From positions 1-21,359 of the forward strand of contig JAANSK020269381.1 of NCBI GenBank assembly GCA_011763485.2: a stretch of DNA of 21,359 bases, read 5' to 3'. The notes under the pieces were generated by a model that had not been told where the DNA came from, made no database searches, and saw only the letters and a list, made by a program, of their open reading frames with translations. Shown here piece after piece: positions 1 through 9,267 of this stretch. The translations under genes were made by a program, and so were the position numbers. Positions within the stretch are counted from its first letter, which is position 1. Each line of letters begins with the position of its first letter. Source of the DNA: Isoetes engelmannii. Lineage: Eukaryota > Streptophyta > Lycopodiopsida > Isoetales > Isoetaceae.

Positions 1-74
1 AACATCAAATTTTTATGCTTATATACATGTTTACAGTTTAGTGTTATCCTGCATGTGTCTATGTATCCTGTATG

Positions 75-690
75 TATAACCAGAAGTTGACTTTCTCGTG
101 TCTATATCCCCTGCCTAGTCAGCATCTGAATAGGCTACCATAGTCAAATCATCATTACTATATGTGATGCCATGCTTTTGTGTACCCTTCAAGAATCTCA
201 AGATTCTTTTTACTGCTTGCTTGGATTATCCAAAAACCTACTGAGTAAACTCACTCTAAATGAGATGTCTGGTCGTGTGCAGTTAGAAACATACAGTAAA
301 TATCCAACTAATTCTCTACATGGAACCTTGGCCATTTCCTGTTTTCTATTTCAATGACAGGACATGATTGCATGCTAATCTTTTGACCTGATACTAGTAG
401 AGTATCTACTTCCTTCCAAGACTGCAGATCAATTAAACGTCTCAATATACCTTGAATATTGTCCTTTTGAGTCAAGCTAAGTATGTTTTTGCTTCTATCT
501 CTGGTCATTTCCATTTCTAAAAATCTCTACAACACTCCAGGTCAATCATCTCAAATATGCCACATAATTTCTTACAACAAGCATTTTAGTCCGTGCATTT
601 CAGTCTGTTTGCCGCCATTATGCAATCATCTACATACAATGCAACAATACAAAACACATTTCCTTGTTGAAACTTGTCTAAAGGCCATTT
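75..690 (-). pseudogene. Ty1/Copia retrotransposon fragment (RT to RNase H), decayed
   Basis: Read on the minus strand, this stretch carries the end of a Copia polyprotein. A catalytic box reading ALYVDDCIM lies near 630-660. It is followed by the typical link MEMTRDRSKNILSLTQKD with GILRR and LVSGQK (514-360), then RELVGYLLYVSNCTRPDIS (about 335-265), then AVKRILRFLKGTQ (about 215-180), VAYSDAD and DTRKSTSG (about 135-85). The order is that of Copia reverse transcriptase followed by RNase H. The frame is broken by stops and by a frameshift near 220, and TGG has become TAG after SDAD. Similarity stops near 75 at one end and near 690 at the other, where the GTTAAG-rich element starts. It is a dead fragment of a different family from the Copia at 15722-18060. 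Confidence 0.85.
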
Positions 691-1095
691 CCCACTTGCC
701 GTGAAGTTAAGTTAAATAGGACAATTAACTAAAACTTCCTTTCCCACTGACCCTTAAGTTACCATCAGTTAAGTTAGTTTTAGTTAATTTTTAACTGTTC
801 ACTAACTTAACGAAGTAACATTCACACTGAAAAAAGGTTAAGTTAATTTTTTAACCGAACCAGAAAAATATTTAACCAAATAGTGTAATCGTTAAGTGAC
901 CTATTCAAGGTATACTTAACCTGTAATGTTTTGGTTAAGCATTAACTTAACTTAGCAGCAATCTGAAAAGTACTTAAAAGTTCAGATTGTTGTTAAGTTC
1001 AGATTAACTTAACTTAACGGCAATCTGAAAAGTACTTTCCCAGATCGGAAGTTAAGTTAACTTAACGGTATTCAGTTAAGTTTTAACCAAATTGA
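690..1095. repeat. GTTAAGTTAA-rich foldback or MITE-like element
   Basis: About 400 bp packed with GTTAAGTTAA, TTAACTTAA and similar words on both strands. The left edge (TTTCCCACTTGCCGTGAAGTTAAGTTAA, 690-716, allowing for length) resembles the reverse complement of the segment near 998-1030 (TTTCAGATTGCCGTTAAGTT...), which gives imperfect inverted ends. The block GGCAATCTGAAAAGTACTT occurs at about 957-976 and again at 1018-1037. The left edge interrupts the Copia fragment. No coding capacity is visible. The element may be a complete non-autonomous transposon or the subterminal repeat region of a larger one. The exact right end and a target duplication could not be fixed. Confidence 0.55.
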
Positions 1096-1105
1096 ATGTA
1101 AGCAT

Positions 1106-1707
1106 GTGCTAAGAAATCGTCAGATAATTAAGTTTAGTCCTTATTCCATGGCGCCAATTACCAAAAAATGGGCAGCCCGACAAACCGCTTTGAAGCTGGA
1201 GCAGCACAAGAAATTTTATCCGATGGATGTCTCTTGGTTCAGAGATGTCAGCATTTTCGATTGCAAACCCGGTCCGCCCTACATGACACACAGGAGCAGA
1301 TCTAACGACCATGTGAGGATCTTGATGAACTCGTTCAAGAACTCTCCTCATGATGTCCTCACACTCGTGGATTTGGTTCTGTATGATCCAGCCACTGGAA
1401 AATTACTGACATGGTCCTATCCGGTAGAACTCCAAGGCAAGAAATATTACATTGTGTCAGGGAATCATTCCATTTGTGCAGGTCAGATCCTATGTAGAAG
1501 TTTCGGGTCACTGGAAAGGAAAGCCGCCTTTGCTAGAGTGTATGGCTTAAGACGGGCAAGGATTCTCCATGAGAACCTCGCAAATACAGAATACCTGCGC
1601 CTGTCTATCGAGTGCAATGAAATCATTGCGAACACAAAAGGGAGCCTCTAATTGAAAAACTCCAGCAACTGAGACAGCAACATCAAGCCCTCGGTTCACC
1701 CGTGTAG
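1106..1707 (+). pseudogene. ParB-like domain protein, frameshifted (unknown role)
   Basis: An open frame of 181 codons from 1106 to 1651. The more likely start is the ATG at 1148, which lies in a CCATGGCG context and gives MAPITKKWAARQ. The middle of the protein reads like a ParB/sulfiredoxin fold: an RSNDHVRILMNSF segment, a hydrophobic strand LVLYDPATGKL, then KKYYIVSGNHSICAGQIL, where the GNH triplet sits where ParB-like proteins have GxxR or G-H-R. Near 1630 a shift joins the frame to KREPLIEKLQQLRQQHQ and a stop at 1705, so the gene is probably longer and now broken. Eukaryotic ParB-like domains occur in scattered plant and algal proteins, some of them linked to mobile DNA. The assignment rests on one motif and is tentative. 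Confidence 0.4.
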
Positions 1708-1777
1708 AGCAAGTCTGGCAACTGGCAGGTATATTGTTCATTTAGTTTCATTAAGTGATGTTTTAGTTTAGCTCATA

Positions 1778-1930
1778 ATGATCGCGGTAGCGATTATCCT
1801 GATCAACTTCTTGTATGTGTTCCCTTACGTCGATGAGGCTAATATAGTCTAGCTCCTCATGATCACGGATGTGATCATGTGGAGCAACTACTATAGTCTA
1901 GCTTTGCTAGATACAATCGCATTGGCGATC
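1778..1930. repeat. Cluster of four short hairpins rich in GATC/ATCGC
   Basis: Four inverted repeats lie in a row. They are 1778-1785/1790-1797 (8 bp, one mismatch, loop GGTA), 1852-1866/1871-1885 (GCTCCTCATGATCAC against GTGATCATGTGGAGC, 14 of 15 paired, loop GGAT), CTAGC-TTT-GCTAG at 1898-1910, and ATCGC-ATTG-GCGAT at 1916-1929. The word TATAGTCTAGCT occurs twice, near 1843 and 1893. The role is unknown. The cluster sits between two decayed plus-strand reading frames. Confidence 0.6.
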
Positions 1931-1970
1931 TTATTGATCTCATGTAGCCACGCAGGAGTTCCATGAGGTT

Positions 1971-2393
1971 ATGACGACCACTCCGAAGGTGAAGGAGCTG
2001 AAAGACGAGAAGCAATGGATCTTCCTACCCAAAGGAACCTGGTCTAAGATGTTGACTGTGGTAAACAAGTGGGTTCAGAAGGCTTTGGGTGACGACCAAC
2101 AGAATGTAACTGAGAAGTCGACGAGGGATTTTTTCAACAAGAGTTTCCTTCGTGCTCTGAGGGGTATGTCTGCCAGCGAGATAGATCATTTGATGGACGG
2201 GATACTTGATTTTTTCAACAAGAGTTTCCTTCGTGCTCTGAGGGGTATGTCTGCCAGCGAGATAGATCGATTGATGGACGGGATACTTGACCACATCTGC
2301 TTCTTTAAGATCAAGATACCCATACAACTAAGACCTAATACCCAATACGCTTCAAATGGGCTAGTAAAGTGGCACATCACTATTAATCCCTAA
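1971..2393 (+). pseudogene. Hypothetical reading frame with internal 27-residue duplication
   Basis: A 140-codon frame starting MTTTPKVKELKDEKQW. It has no domain I recognise. Residues around 53-79 (FFNKSFLRALRGMSASEID) recur at 80-106 with one changed residue, His to Arg, so a recent tandem copy lies inside the frame. The composition (charged, helical, WSKMLTVVNKWVQKAL) looks protein-like up to about residue 106. The last 30 residues look like non-coding read-through. The frame follows the ParB-like remnant on the same strand, about 265 bp away, and may be a later part of the same broken gene. I see no ribosome or splice evidence that it is made. Confidence 0.35.
2127..2288 (+). repeat. 81-bp direct tandem duplication
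   Basis: Two 81-bp copies abut, beginning with GATTTTTTCAACAAGAG at 2127 and at 2208. They differ at two adjacent bases (GATCATTT against GATCGATT). The period is a multiple of three, so the surrounding frame stays open. Confidence 0.95.
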
Positions 2394-2742
2394 AATATGC
2401 AAGTTTCGTTATACACCCTAAGAGATAATTGCCTAATGTGAGTGAGACCGGCATCAGATGACACCAATTTCTAATATTTATTAAATATACAAGTAGAAAC
2501 CATTGACTTCTGGTTTATAATAATGGACTACGCTCAGAGACCAACATTTGATATACAATCTTGGTTGACCCGCAACAAAAGGGACTAGAGCTGCATAAGG
2601 ATTTATTGTCCAAGTACTTTGATATGACTTGGTCTTGGGTTTGAACACAAGACACCCATGAATTAGTACTATATTTTAAAATATTGGAAGTTCCTGATTG
2701 TATCAATTTCAAATATATATCAAAATTCAATTTAGTATTGCA
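2394..2742. other. No gene seen; 3' flank of the LysM gene
   Basis: This AT-rich stretch has no supported reading frame on either strand. On the minus strand it lies directly after the LysM gene stop codon, so it should contain that gene's 3' UTR and poly(A) site. I could not pick a clear polyadenylation signal. Confidence 0.6.
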
Positions 2743-4266
2743 TTAGAGAAAACAACTCAACACCAAGACTCCAAGTGCCGAAGCTGCAAGGCTGGATTGG
2801 TGACCTCCACTAGAGGGTGGGGGGGCATTTTTACCGGAATTAGCAGGTGGAGTAGGTGCTTCAGAAGATACAGGTGCCCCAGAACTGGGAGCTGGAGCAG
2901 AACTAGGTGCTGGAGCTTCAATGGTGCCATGACTGTACTGAGGTGGAGGTGGAGAAGCTGCAAGGAAAAAAAAAAAAAAATGAAAAAATGAAAAAAAAAA
3001 GCAAGCCAGAGAAGACCAGCATAAGTATAAAACTAAATCTTCTACCATAGCTAACCTAACATGTTGGCTTACCTGGGCATGACTTTTCTGTTGTCGTGTT
3101 CAAGCTGCAGGTAAAAACAAAAGTGTGTTTGTTTTAATTGCACACAGAGTAAGAAGTGCATTGTACAAACAAAGTCATCCCTTTCTTTACCTTGAATAGA
3201 TTGTAGAGCCTCCATACCCCTTGTAGACACAAGATTTTACTTTGCAGGAGCCACTTGATTTGCTTTTGCTAGACTCACCAATAGTTAGGTTGCTATTTGC
3301 ACACTTTAGTGATCCGCACGAAGTTGAGACATTAGCTGCAGAACAGAAGACCCTTCGGAAAAAAGAAGAGTGTAATTATGAGTGAACAGACAACCATGAC
3401 TTATAGTTTATACTCACTCTTCTCCATTAGCAGAACAGCTGCATTGCACACAGTCGCCTGCAGTAAATGTATAGCTTTTCCTCGCTACTATTAAACCATA
3501 ATCACTCGAACTCATATTAAAGGAAGAGCTGCATGCTGCAGGAATAAGTTTCTTTAAGAACTCTTTCTCAAACAATGTCTTCACCAGACATGCAATGTAA
3601 TATAGAGTTACCTGTGATAGGAATTTGCATAACATCGCCGATACTGGTGCTGTTGCTGTTGAGATCAGTCAGATAGGAGGTAGTAATACCATATTCTTTA
3701 GCAATTCCTGACACTGTGTCATTTTCTTTGATCTTATAAGTAGCATAGAAAGCAGGCTTGCCCTTGAAAGTATGATTATGACAAGCACAAGGATAAGGGA
3801 TGATGAAGTTTTGGCCAGGAAATATCGTATTAACATCTGTGATGTTATTAGCATCTGCAATCTCCTGGTATGTGATAAGATCATCATACTTTGTGGTTAT
3901 TTTCGACAACCAATCCCCATCTTGAACTGTATAAGTAGTAGAGTTACCTTTCCTAACATTATTCACACATGAGCAAGAAACAGGGACTCTAACCACGTCC
4001 CCTGTATAAATAAGTGTGTCTTCAACATTTTCAGCTTGAATATCATAATTATTTGCCCTTACTACTTTATCAGAATCAACAGAAAACAGGGAAGCAATGT
4101 CTGCCAAGGTCATGTTAGTTGATGCACTGTAAGCAATGATAGACTCACAAGGGGAGTCCCCACTGTGGCAGCTTTCATTAAAAGAGCTAAATGCATAACC
4201 ATGCTGATAGATGAGAAATAAGAAGGAAAGAAGGATCAGAAAATGCCTTGAGCTTGGATATGCCAT
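2743..4266 (-). CDS. LysM-domain GPI-anchored receptor-like protein (LYP/LYM/CEBiP family)
   Basis: Five exons read on the minus strand: 4266-3612, 3535-3418, 3352-3191, 3104-3073 and 2957-2743. Introns are 65-115 bp, all GT-AG, with pyrimidine-rich acceptors, and the phases join to one frame of 393 residues. Residues 1-25 are a hydrophobic signal peptide ending GYA. Three LysM repeats follow, at about 41-97, 110-159 and 173-217. They are separated by the CSC (98-100) and CAC (160-162) pairs that plant LysM receptors use for disulfides. Next comes a cysteine-rich region (CVQCSC, SCGSLKC, SCKVKSC). The tail is Pro/Ser/Ala-rich and ends in a hydrophobic GPI-anchor signal (SSLAASALGVLVLSCFL). 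There is no kinase domain, so this is an LYP and not a LysM receptor kinase. Family members bind chitin or peptidoglycan at the cell surface and signal through a partner kinase such as CERK1. I cannot choose between the LYM2/CEBiP and LYM1/3 branches. It appears intact. Confidence 0.93.
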
Positions 4267-4600
4267 TCTGTTTGGAGCAAACAGGTGCCGGAGTTGGAGG
4301 TACGCGCTTCCTTTCCCAGTGATGGATGGCCATAGCTTAGTTTATGCCGGACAAACCTTGCGAAAGTTCCTGGTGGCATGGGGCCCTACATTTACCGTAT
4401 TTTTTCCGCCAAAGACTTTGACTCCTTTGCCCTATACAACGCATATCTATTCCCCTTTGTACCGGTTCCAGAAAAACCTAACAGGAGGTCAAATGTTGAA
4501 CAATCTGTGACATAACCCATCTTGCAGATGGTCCCCAGCCCTGAATATCATATGCTCGAAAAGCCATCACCAAAGTTGTCACTGCTCATTATTGCTTTGA
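4267..4600 (-). promoter_or_regulatory. Upstream region of the LysM gene
   Basis: This is the 5' flank of the LysM gene and should hold its 5' UTR and core promoter. No convincing TATA box could be placed. A 99-codon plus-strand frame at 4211-4510 overlaps the first LysM exon and has no protein-like features, so I treat it as chance. Confidence 0.4.
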
Positions 4601-4689
4601 CCTTACCATGTGATGTTTTATTTGACGGACGATAAAAATGTTATTCTATTTTATTTACTCATGTTGTTCTCAAAACACAACTTGTTAGG

Positions 4690-5050
4690 GCACAAAGGGC
4701 TGCCTTCTATGGTCGTCGCTATGGTCATTGTTTTTTGTGCTTTTATATTCACTGTTAACGTTTTCCCCTCGAAAGCCCTTTGGGGCAGGGGTTTTCTAAT
4801 CCCACACAGTAATAAGCTGGCTGTTCTTTGTTCTTTGGGTCCCATAAGCTATCTAATCTCCGTGAACCGCAAAATTCAATTCAATTCACTTGATGACTTG
4901 CGGAAGGGTTGTTCTATATGGTCATGGTTGTGGTCCTTGTGTTTTGGGCTTTTGCATTCGTTTGATGGCATATGGAAGGGTTGCCCTCTATGGCTTGGCG
5001 GTGGTTGTGGTCCTTGTTTCTTGTGCTCTTGCATTCATTTGTTGGAGTGT
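4690..5050. repeat. Three diverged copies of a ~65-bp repeat
   Basis: The pattern GGGTTG(C/T)CCTCTATGG followed by GGTTGTGGTCCTTGT and CTTTTGCATTC appears three times, at about 4697-4760, 4905-4968 and 4978-5042. The last two copies are close to each other and the first is more diverged. A 149-codon plus-strand frame (4610-5059) runs across them. Its Leu/Cys/Trp-heavy composition comes from the repeat and shows no domain, so I do not call a gene. Confidence 0.5.
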
Positions 5051-5166
5051 GTTTGTTGAGATCTAGCCTTTGTGCTATTTGGTCCTAACATGTTTTGCTT
5101 CCAAGAACGTTCGTTCAACACGAGGTTGGTTGTCCCATTGGGGTATTTGTGACTTAATTAAGTAAA

Positions 5167-5605
5167 GGGAAAATTACCAAAATGCCCCTATATTTTGCAA
5201 AAATTATCAAAATGCCCTTAAACGAAGGGCATTTTGGGAAAATAGTAATATAGTTTTTGTGGCTCATTTAATGCAAAAGTTGTCTTCACAACAGTTGTAG
5301 ATCATGATAAGATCTTTCCGACAAGATCAAATTCATCTACATTAGAGTTGAAATTCACAAGTTATGCTCTTTCGAGTTGTTTTTTAAAAGCCATATTTAA
5401 AGCACTATAACTTGAAGATACGGACTCCGTTTTGGATGATTCTACTGCCGTTGGACAGATCTCACTGTCATATATAATTTTTGTGAAGGTCACTTTCACG
5501 CCTGATTAGTCACAAAGAAGTTATTACCATTTTAAATAAACACCCTATTTTTAGGGGTATTTTGGTAATTTTTGCAAAATATAAGAGCATTTTAGTAATT
5601 TTTCC
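5167..5605. mobile_element. Mutator-like MITE, 439 bp
   Basis: The two ends are inverted copies of each other over about 56 bp: left GGGAAAATTACCAAAATGCC..., right the reverse complement of ...TTTTAGTAATTTTTCC. I count seven differences and all are transitions. Just outside are TTAAGTAAA (5158-5166) and TTAAGGTAAA (5606-5615), a probable 9-10 bp target-site duplication with one indel. Long inverted ends plus a 9-10 bp duplication are the marks of Mutator-like (MULE) non-autonomous elements. Inside the left end sits a second hairpin, AAAATGCCCTT-AAACG-AAGGGCATTTT (5209-5235). There is no coding capacity. Confidence 0.75.
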
Positions 5606-5615
5606 TTAAGGTAAA

Positions 5616-6299
5616 CTGTATATGGAATTGGATGTCTTTATATAAAAATATATAGATACAAGAAAATTTTCGCATCATTTCTTTTTATCGATTCACTTAT
5701 TGGTACGAAATTTTGCGTGAAGTCAGAATGGCATGAAAGAGGCTTGGTTTTTGAGGATTATCCCTAGTGCTTAAGCATTTTATGGTAGGGCGTAATGCGT
5801 GTTGTACTATTGTTGGGGCATCTAAATATATCGCCTTTTTGTGCATGGAACATATCACTCTCTCATGCATGAAAGCAAGGACAAAGCCAAGCTTATTTTT
5901 TAGGTAGAAATTAAATTAAAAAAAAAAATTAAAAAAAAAAAACATAAAAAAACAAAAATAATAAAAAAAAAGTCATTCTTGTTGCCTACCTTCAAATCAA
6001 CAACTGTTATAGTGTTAGGGAGTTAAATAATAGAAGGAAGGAAGGAAGGAAGAATATTTTAATGTCGCACCACAAAGGCAGCGTCCCAAGGACATGCGAC
6101 CACAAGAACAAAAACAAGAACAAAAACACGCACAAGAAGGGACCGAAGTCCCTAACCAGAACATGGACCAAAGTCCGTAGAGGCCAATTGGCCTATGGGA
6201 CCTGTACAAAGAGAAACATCAAGCACATTATGGATTGGGTGCAAAAACCCCCTAGGGGAAAAGCGTGGCAGCAATGAGCCTGCTGGTATACCAGACACG
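5616..6299. other. No gene seen; A-rich tract and GAAG microsatellite
   Basis: An A-rich stretch with runs of 8-12 A lies at about 5910-5972. A short (GAAG)n repeat lies at 6033-6053. The sequence between 6060 and 6300 is less AT-rich and may be the 3' part of the LINE whose coding tail lies just above it on the minus strand, but no conserved feature is visible. Confidence 0.5.
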
Positions 6300-6308
6300 G
6301 GGATGCCA

Positions 6309-6570
6309 TCACAAGCTAGAGGGACAAAGCCGATGCCTTTCGGCCATGACCTCTTGAAGATACGAACCAAGAGTTCCCACCGCCCCGGTGCTCAACAAGA
6401 GATGCAGTGTGTGGTTCAATACCATTAGCTGCGGGTACTGTGCTCTAATCTGTTCATAAGAGGGGCATGTTTGCAAAGCATGGTGCTCGTCTTCAATGGC
6501 CTCCTGGGGCAGCACTGGCAAGTCCTGCCTCACGTGCTTCCCTTGCCCATCGCCCTGTTTCTATACGGAG
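6309..6570 (-). pseudogene. LINE (non-LTR retrotransposon) ORF2 C-terminal fragment
   Basis: Read on the minus strand, RIETGRWAREAR (from 6567 down) is followed, after a frame change, by QEAIEDEHHALQTCPSYEQI. The pattern TGRW, then a Cys pair, then DE-x-H-x-L-x-x-CP-x-Y is the zinc-knuckle-like tail at the end of LINE ORF2 proteins downstream of the reverse transcriptase. The Cys pair that should precede QEAIEDE now reads LPVLP, so both zinc ligands are lost. The frame ends at a TGA or TAA near 6309 after YLQEVMAERHR. No reverse transcriptase is visible upstream (above 6570), where a poly-C run interrupts the similarity. It is a 5'-truncated, dead copy. Confidence 0.75.
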
Positions 6571-7250
6571 GCGATGCCCCCCCCCCCCAGCGGGTCCGAA
6601 TGGACGCTATTAGCCTACGCTTCTTCGTAGAAAGTGGCGTGCACAGGTACTGTTGGGGTCCCCGTATGAGTGCTGGATTCACCTGCTGTTTGTTTCAGCG
6701 ATTTCTAGACTTCGATAGTGACCCTTGCCTAGTGTATCACGGTTATTCGTGCCATAGCGAGGGTCGATGTCATTACCGATGTCCAGGATAGCTAGGTTCT
6801 GCCTCCCTTTGAGGTGTATAGCCTTTGCCTGGCACCGCTGTTGGCTTCATTCATCCCGTGTTGAAAGGTATGTGTTGTACTCTCATAGAAGGTTAGGAGG
6901 ATATATTATTAAGATATACCCTAGTTCCTAATGGTGCCATTGACGAAAGTTCAATACTGATATAGGGATTGGCGTATATTTCAATAAGTATCCAGTAGGT
7001 CTTGTCTTTTAAAAAAGCATGACCTGGTCAAGTGCAAGTCTATTGAGTTTGCTAACCTCTTAGAGGGAACTTCGTTGTGGAGTCAGTAGCTGGGTCAGAT
7101 CATAACTCAAAGTCATCAAATCGAACAAGAGAAGTTTAGGTCGAGGGTTTTCGCATAAATGTCGAACTTGAAACTAAATGTCGAAGTTGAAACTTAGTGA
7201 AGTAGAGTCGTTATGTAGCAGGGAAGTAAATTAATTTACGGCTCTGACAG
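6571..7250. other. No gene seen
   Basis: A poly-C run lies at about 6577-6590. No supported reading frame or RNA gene is visible in the remaining 650 bp. The plus-strand frame at 6471-6791 is the opposite strand of the LINE remnant plus read-through. Confidence 0.5.
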
Positions 7251-7272
7251 CCATTATATTGGAGGATTTTTT

Positions 7273-9091
7273 TTGTTTTTTGTTTTTTCTTTTGCCAGGC
7301 TTGTAGGTATTAATGCTACTTTGCTGTTGTTCGAGTTGTGTTCTGCTAACCAGACAATCTCTTGGACAACCATCATGAATCCACAAGAGTTAGAAGAATT
7401 GAGGCTAGAGATTGAGTCACACGTCGATCCAGAAGTTGAGCCCTCTTCTACAAACGCAGAGGAAAAGATATATACCACAACAAGCATGGTCTGCGTTAAG
7501 GGTTCCCTTGATGAATTGACTTTGTGAGTAGTTTGCGCTGCCACGCCTTCTAAATTGGGGTTGATTACTACCACTAAAGGGTGTCTAGACTTTCATTCAG
7601 TGCTCATGAAAAATGTTGAGAGGGCTTTTATGCCTCAAATGACAGAGCTGGAGGTTGGAAAGGGTGATAAAGAGAGGTACGCTTGGATAGAAAGACGTTA
7701 CTCGCCTGACCAGGAATATGGTTCAGGCGGTGGTAAAAAACTTGATGAGTTATCGCTGAAGGAGGATCTAAAAGGCAAGGTTGTTGCATGGAATACGGGT
7801 TGTACCAATAAAAAGTTGAGGAAGGAAGCCCATCAAACCCCCCACCTGGTTAAGAGAGCATTGGCACAAACGATTAGAGCCAAACATCCTATTGAGGCTA
7901 ATAAGGAGTGGGAAGCTCATTAAAGGTGGGATGCCAAGACTATTCGGTTTGCAATGGTAGATTTAAGCCCGATAGTTAACAAATAAACAATTGGGTTTAG
8001 TACATATGGGACAGAGCACAAATGCAATATCTTGGGTTCTAGTTTTCTTAGAAAGGAACCCTATTGTGTAAAGTTCTAGAATGACAATGTAACTAGGTAC
8101 TGCGAGCTCCAATGTGATAGTGAAGGCGATGATAAAAAACATGAGGGAATTTGCAATCAGGTTAGACTTGGTAGTATAATACGTTGTATTGGTCGTACGA
8201 CTGAGTTGAATAGGGGTTCTTCTGCAACTTTTTTTTTTATAAATCATGGGGACAATGCCTTTTCTAGGCATGCGTTTAAAAGATTAGGAGTTGTCTCTGT
8301 TGTTGAAACTAACTTGGTTAAGCTTGCGCAATGCAGAAAGAAAGAGTTATACGTTGTTCAAAGAGTTGGCTATTTGGTTATGTCATTTTGCAGTGGCTTG
8401 CTTAAACTTTCTAAGTAGCACCATTTGCACATGGACTTGCATCCGAGCAATGTCCTACCTCATTTCGACATTGGAAGGAGAAGGGTTGCACAGACCCCAC
8501 AAGCTGTCTATGTTGGCATCTGTGATTGGAGGGGGGGGGGGAGAAAGGTTGATAGGTGAGCAGATGGAAGTGAAGCAGTGGGCAAACAATAGGCATGGAT
8601 GGTGAAGGTAAGAGAGCCATCAAGAATGAAAGACTCTGAGTTCTATACGTGCATGAAGATTTGTACTTTGATCCTAAAAGATGGGATAAGAATTGTGCCT
8701 ACACGGGTTGACTTTGACTTGATAGGGGCAGCTTACTTTGTTTATTATTTGGATGATTTCACATGTAAGCACTCCTTCCTGGATTCCACGGCTACTGTCG
8801 AACAACGGGTTAGGTTTCGAAATATGTGCGACTATTTGAAGCACTGCGCGAAATCTCCAATAAGGCAAGGCATGCAAGTTTGATCTGGTCCAGCTACTTG
8901 ACACCATGCGGAGCGCATGGAATTGCTCTCCAATACATTGCACAAGGCCTCAAATGGAATCAGATAGGATTCTTCAAGTCGATCATGGTGCAGACGATGC
9001 TGACCAAGCTGGACCTAGTCACGCTTGGCATGCATGTCCTACAACTATTGCACTTTTCTATATATTATTATATTGTCAAAAAATTCATTGA
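7273..9091 (+). pseudogene. Decayed protein-kinase-like gene, family not recognised
   Basis: One frame can be followed from 7273 to 8880 without any insertion or deletion, interrupted only by stops at 7525, 7921, 7984, 8077, 8416, 8557 and 8590. Near 8883 the reading moves by one base and continues as FDLVQLLDTMRSAWN to about 9091. The likely start is the ATG at 7375 (MNPQELEELRLEIES). The middle contains HMDLHPSN (8428-8451), which matches the kinase catalytic loop HxDxxxxN, and 30 residues after its Asp comes VYVGICDW (ending 8529), matching the metal-binding DFG/DWG segment. No glycine loop is certain. Each stop is one transition from Gln, Arg or Trp (for example KF-stop-ND from TGG, SK-stop-HH from CAG). 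A RING-type gene follows on the same strand. A pseudokinase or a transposon-carried kinase are both possible. Confidence 0.55.
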
Positions 9092-9267
9092 AAAAAGATG
9101 TTGAATTTATAACCGCTTGTGACCACATTTTAGTACCCTCTTGTAATTTACTGATTCCTTTCATATTTCTTGATTTTCTTGTATTTTGTAAGTTGTTTAT
9201 ATTGAGTATTTTTTATGTTATGTAGCTAATATAAAGTACAGACGCAAGAAATCGAACAACCTAGTAC

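Noticed and set aside
2025-2380. Two overlapping minus-strand frames of 100 and 64 codons
   Set aside because: They are opposite-strand reads of the 81-bp duplication and have no domain or start context.
4610-5059. 149-codon plus-strand frame with hydrophobic, Cys/Trp-rich composition
   Set aside because: Its composition comes from three diverged DNA repeats that differ by substitutions and spacing not organised by codon, and there is no recognisable domain.
5900-5975. A-rich tract as a possible LINE poly(A) tail
   Set aside because: The neighbouring LINE remnant is on the minus strand, so its tail would read as T-rich on the plus strand. The orientation is wrong.
6471-6791. 106-codon plus-strand frame
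   Set aside because: It overlaps the LINE tail on the opposite strand, where TGRW and DEHHAL-CP-Y motifs give a much better explanation.
8600-8883. YYLDD within the kinase-like frame as a reverse transcriptase YxDD box
   Set aside because: The surrounding residues do not resemble a reverse transcriptase, and the same frame carries kinase catalytic-loop motifs upstream.
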